Shown here piece by piece: positions 4,293-5,428 of a stretch of 5,428 bases of DNA (its first letter is position 1; each line of letters starts with the position of its first letter). Source of the DNA: a bacterium. Its GTDB lineage: Bacteria; Babelota; Babeliae; Babelales; RVW-14. Both the position numbers and the translations under genes were made by a program. A model generated the notes under the pieces. The model saw nothing but the letters and a program-made list of their open reading frames with translations, had not been told where the DNA came from and did not search any database. The DNA lies in NCBI GenBank assembly GCA_023249955.1, contig JAHFBR010000083.1, positions 1 to 5,428 on the forward strand, given 5' to 3'.

Positions 4293-5428
4293 TCAGCGCT
4301 CAACCAGTGCTGTGACTGGATCAAGGCGTGACGCCTTGCGAGCAGGATAAAAACCAAACAAAAGACCGACGATGGCGATTGCGGTAAAAGCAATCGCTAT
4401 GGACCACGGCGTGATGATGACAATCCAGCCGGTAAAATAGCTGACCATGTAGGGGATGCTGGCGCCGAGCACAATGCCCAAAAGCCCGCCAATCGAACAA
4501 AGCATCAGAGCTTCGAGCAAAAATTGACGCAAGATGGTGCGCCGTGGGGCGCCTAGGGCCATGCGGATGCCGATCTCTTGCGTGCGTTCGGTGACTGAAA
4601 CAATCATAATATTCATGACGCCAATGCCGCCCACCAGCAGTGAAATGGAGGCGATGATCAGCAGCAGCATGGTCAAGATAAATGCTGATGTTTGAGCCGC
4701 TTTGAGCATGGAGGCTTGATCCCAAATCATAAAGTCATCCGGTTCCTTCAGGCTGAGGCGGCGGCGTGCGCGCAAAAGTTTTTTGATCTGTTTGGTGGCA
4801 GGCATCACATCCTGCAACGAACGCATGGAGATGGCAAAATAGCGCAGCTTGCCGCGCGTTATTGAGGTAAAACCAAGCTTGCCGGAGGTGGTGATGGGGA
4901 TAAAGACGTCCAGATTCGCGTCGTGACCAAAGCCCAATTGTTTGGACAGGGGCTTGAGAATGCCGATAACGGTGAACGTGGTTTTTTTGATTTGTATGTT
5001 CTTGCCGATAGGATTGGTATTTTTAAAAAGCTCTTTTGCTGCCTTGCTGCCCAAAACAACGACGTGTGCTCCTTTTAAAACGTGTTCATGATTGAATGTG
5101 GTACCGCAGGCAAGCTTGCGGTCGATGATTGAAAGAAGATCGGCGTTGCCAGCCTTTATTTCGGAATTGATGCTGTTATTAAACGCTGAGATCTGTTCTT
5201 TGGCAAAGACGGTGGGGGATATTTTTTTTATCGTTGGAATATACTGTGTGAGTGCTGCCAGATCTTGGTTGGTAAACAGTGGTGGGCGGCGTTTAATTTT
5301 TTTGCCCTTTTCTTCCGCCATCCAGTTGCCGGTGTGCACAAAAATATAATTATCACCGGCGGAAAGAATTTCTTGCTTGATTTTTTCTTCCGCACCACGG
5401 CCAATGGCCATGATAGCGATAATGGCAG
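4293..5428 (-). CDS. MacB-like FtsX-family ABC permease, N-terminus outside the window
   Basis: The frame stays open past the ATG at 5409-5411 to the window edge (...AIIAI before MAIGRGAEEKI). That matches the end of TM1 in MacB proteins (VVAMLAIGEGA), so the Met is internal and the real start lies beyond base 5428. Counting from that Met (372 residues), about 1-235 is the periplasmic MacB-type domain, including GTTFNHEHV and the LGSKAAKELFKNTNPIGK stretch. It is followed by three membrane segments (about 240-270, 298-326, 330-351). The core signature GGIGVMNIMIVSVTERTQEI and then GIRMALGAPRRTI, with GFYPARKASRLDPVTAL at the end, is diagnostic for the FtsX/MacB permease family. With the ATPase at 3572-4255 it should form a dimeric inner-membrane machine for exporting peptides, drugs or lipoproteins, often with a MacA-like adaptor and TolC. 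Any adaptor gene would lie upstream, outside the window. Confidence 0.93.
   Translation of the reverse strand, partial: AIIAIMAIGRGAEEKIKQEILSAGDNYIFVHTGNWMAEEKGKKIKRRPPLFTNQDLAALTQYIPTIKKISPTVFAKEQISAFNNSINSEIKAGNADLLSIIDRKLACGTTFNHEHVLKGAHVVVLGSKAAKELFKNTNPIGKNIQIKKTTFTVIGILKPLSKQLGFGHDANLDVFIPITTSGKLGFTSITRGKLRYFAISMRSLQDVMPATKQIKKLLRARRRLSLKEPDDFMIWDQASMLKAAQTSAFILTMLLLIIASISLLVGGIGVMNIMIVSVTERTQEIGIRMALGAPRRTILRQFLLEALMLCSIGGLLGIVLGASIPYMVSYFTGWIVIITPWSIAIAFTAIAIVGLLFGFYPARKASRLDPVTALVER

Noticed and set aside
4322..4338. Perfect 7-bp hairpin CAAGGCG-TGA-CGCCTTG
   Set aside because: It lies inside the permease coding region where it encodes the conserved ARKASRL stretch, and no T-run follows on either strand, so it is not a terminator.
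4321..4725. Second minus-strand frame of 134 codons rich in His and Arg
   Set aside because: It is a frame-shifted shadow of the MacB-like permease, whose frame holds all conserved family motifs.
1..5428. CRISPR array, tRNA, rRNA, insertion sequence or phage genes
   Set aside because: I saw no regularly spaced repeats, no cloverleaf sequence, no transposase or integrase motifs and no terminal inverted repeats with target duplications.

Overview
The window looks like chromosomal DNA of a Gram-negative-type bacterium. Its proteins carry Sec signal peptides, it encodes a MacB/LolCDE-type ABC system, and its genes are tightly packed with short gaps. The many small or unrecognised secreted proteins beside ordinary housekeeping genes fit an uncultured, possibly host-associated lineage. 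Candidatus Dependentiae (TM6) is my best guess, at low confidence, because no rRNA or other strong marker is present.

Layout. Bases 1-239 (+) are the 3' end of an ABC-2 type export permease, closed by a terminator at 241-276 that works in both directions. From 2102 down to 294 the minus strand carries five consecutive genes. The first (1341-2102) is a 253-aa secreted protein of unknown function. Next come three very small genes in close succession: 1100-1261 (53 aa, exported), 951-1067 (38 aa, 11 cysteines, metallothionein-like) and 755-940 (61 aa, exported). They end at a strong terminator at 704-731. The fifth, 294-608, is a 104-aa exported Cys/Lys-rich protein with two cysteine clusters, and it uses the 241-276 terminator. 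Two of these genes (951-1067 and 1100-1261) are short enough to be missed by usual gene-calling cut-offs.

On the plus strand, 2220-2873 is rsmG (16S rRNA G527 N7-methyltransferase), followed after 62 bases by a secreted 210-aa protein of unknown function (2936-3568). That gene ends 3 bases from the convergent end of a minus-strand ABC operon. The operon holds a MacB-like FtsX-family permease (4293 to beyond 5428, missing its N-terminus) followed by its separate ATPase (3572-4255).

The most unusual part is 294-1261, a compact set of lysine- and cysteine-rich miniature proteins, most with export signals. One is a free 38-residue CxC protein, and its stop codon overlaps the ribosome binding site of the next gene. 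The simplest reading is a metal-binding (metallothionein-like) or disulfide/envelope system. This rests on composition and layout only, since I recognise no named family.
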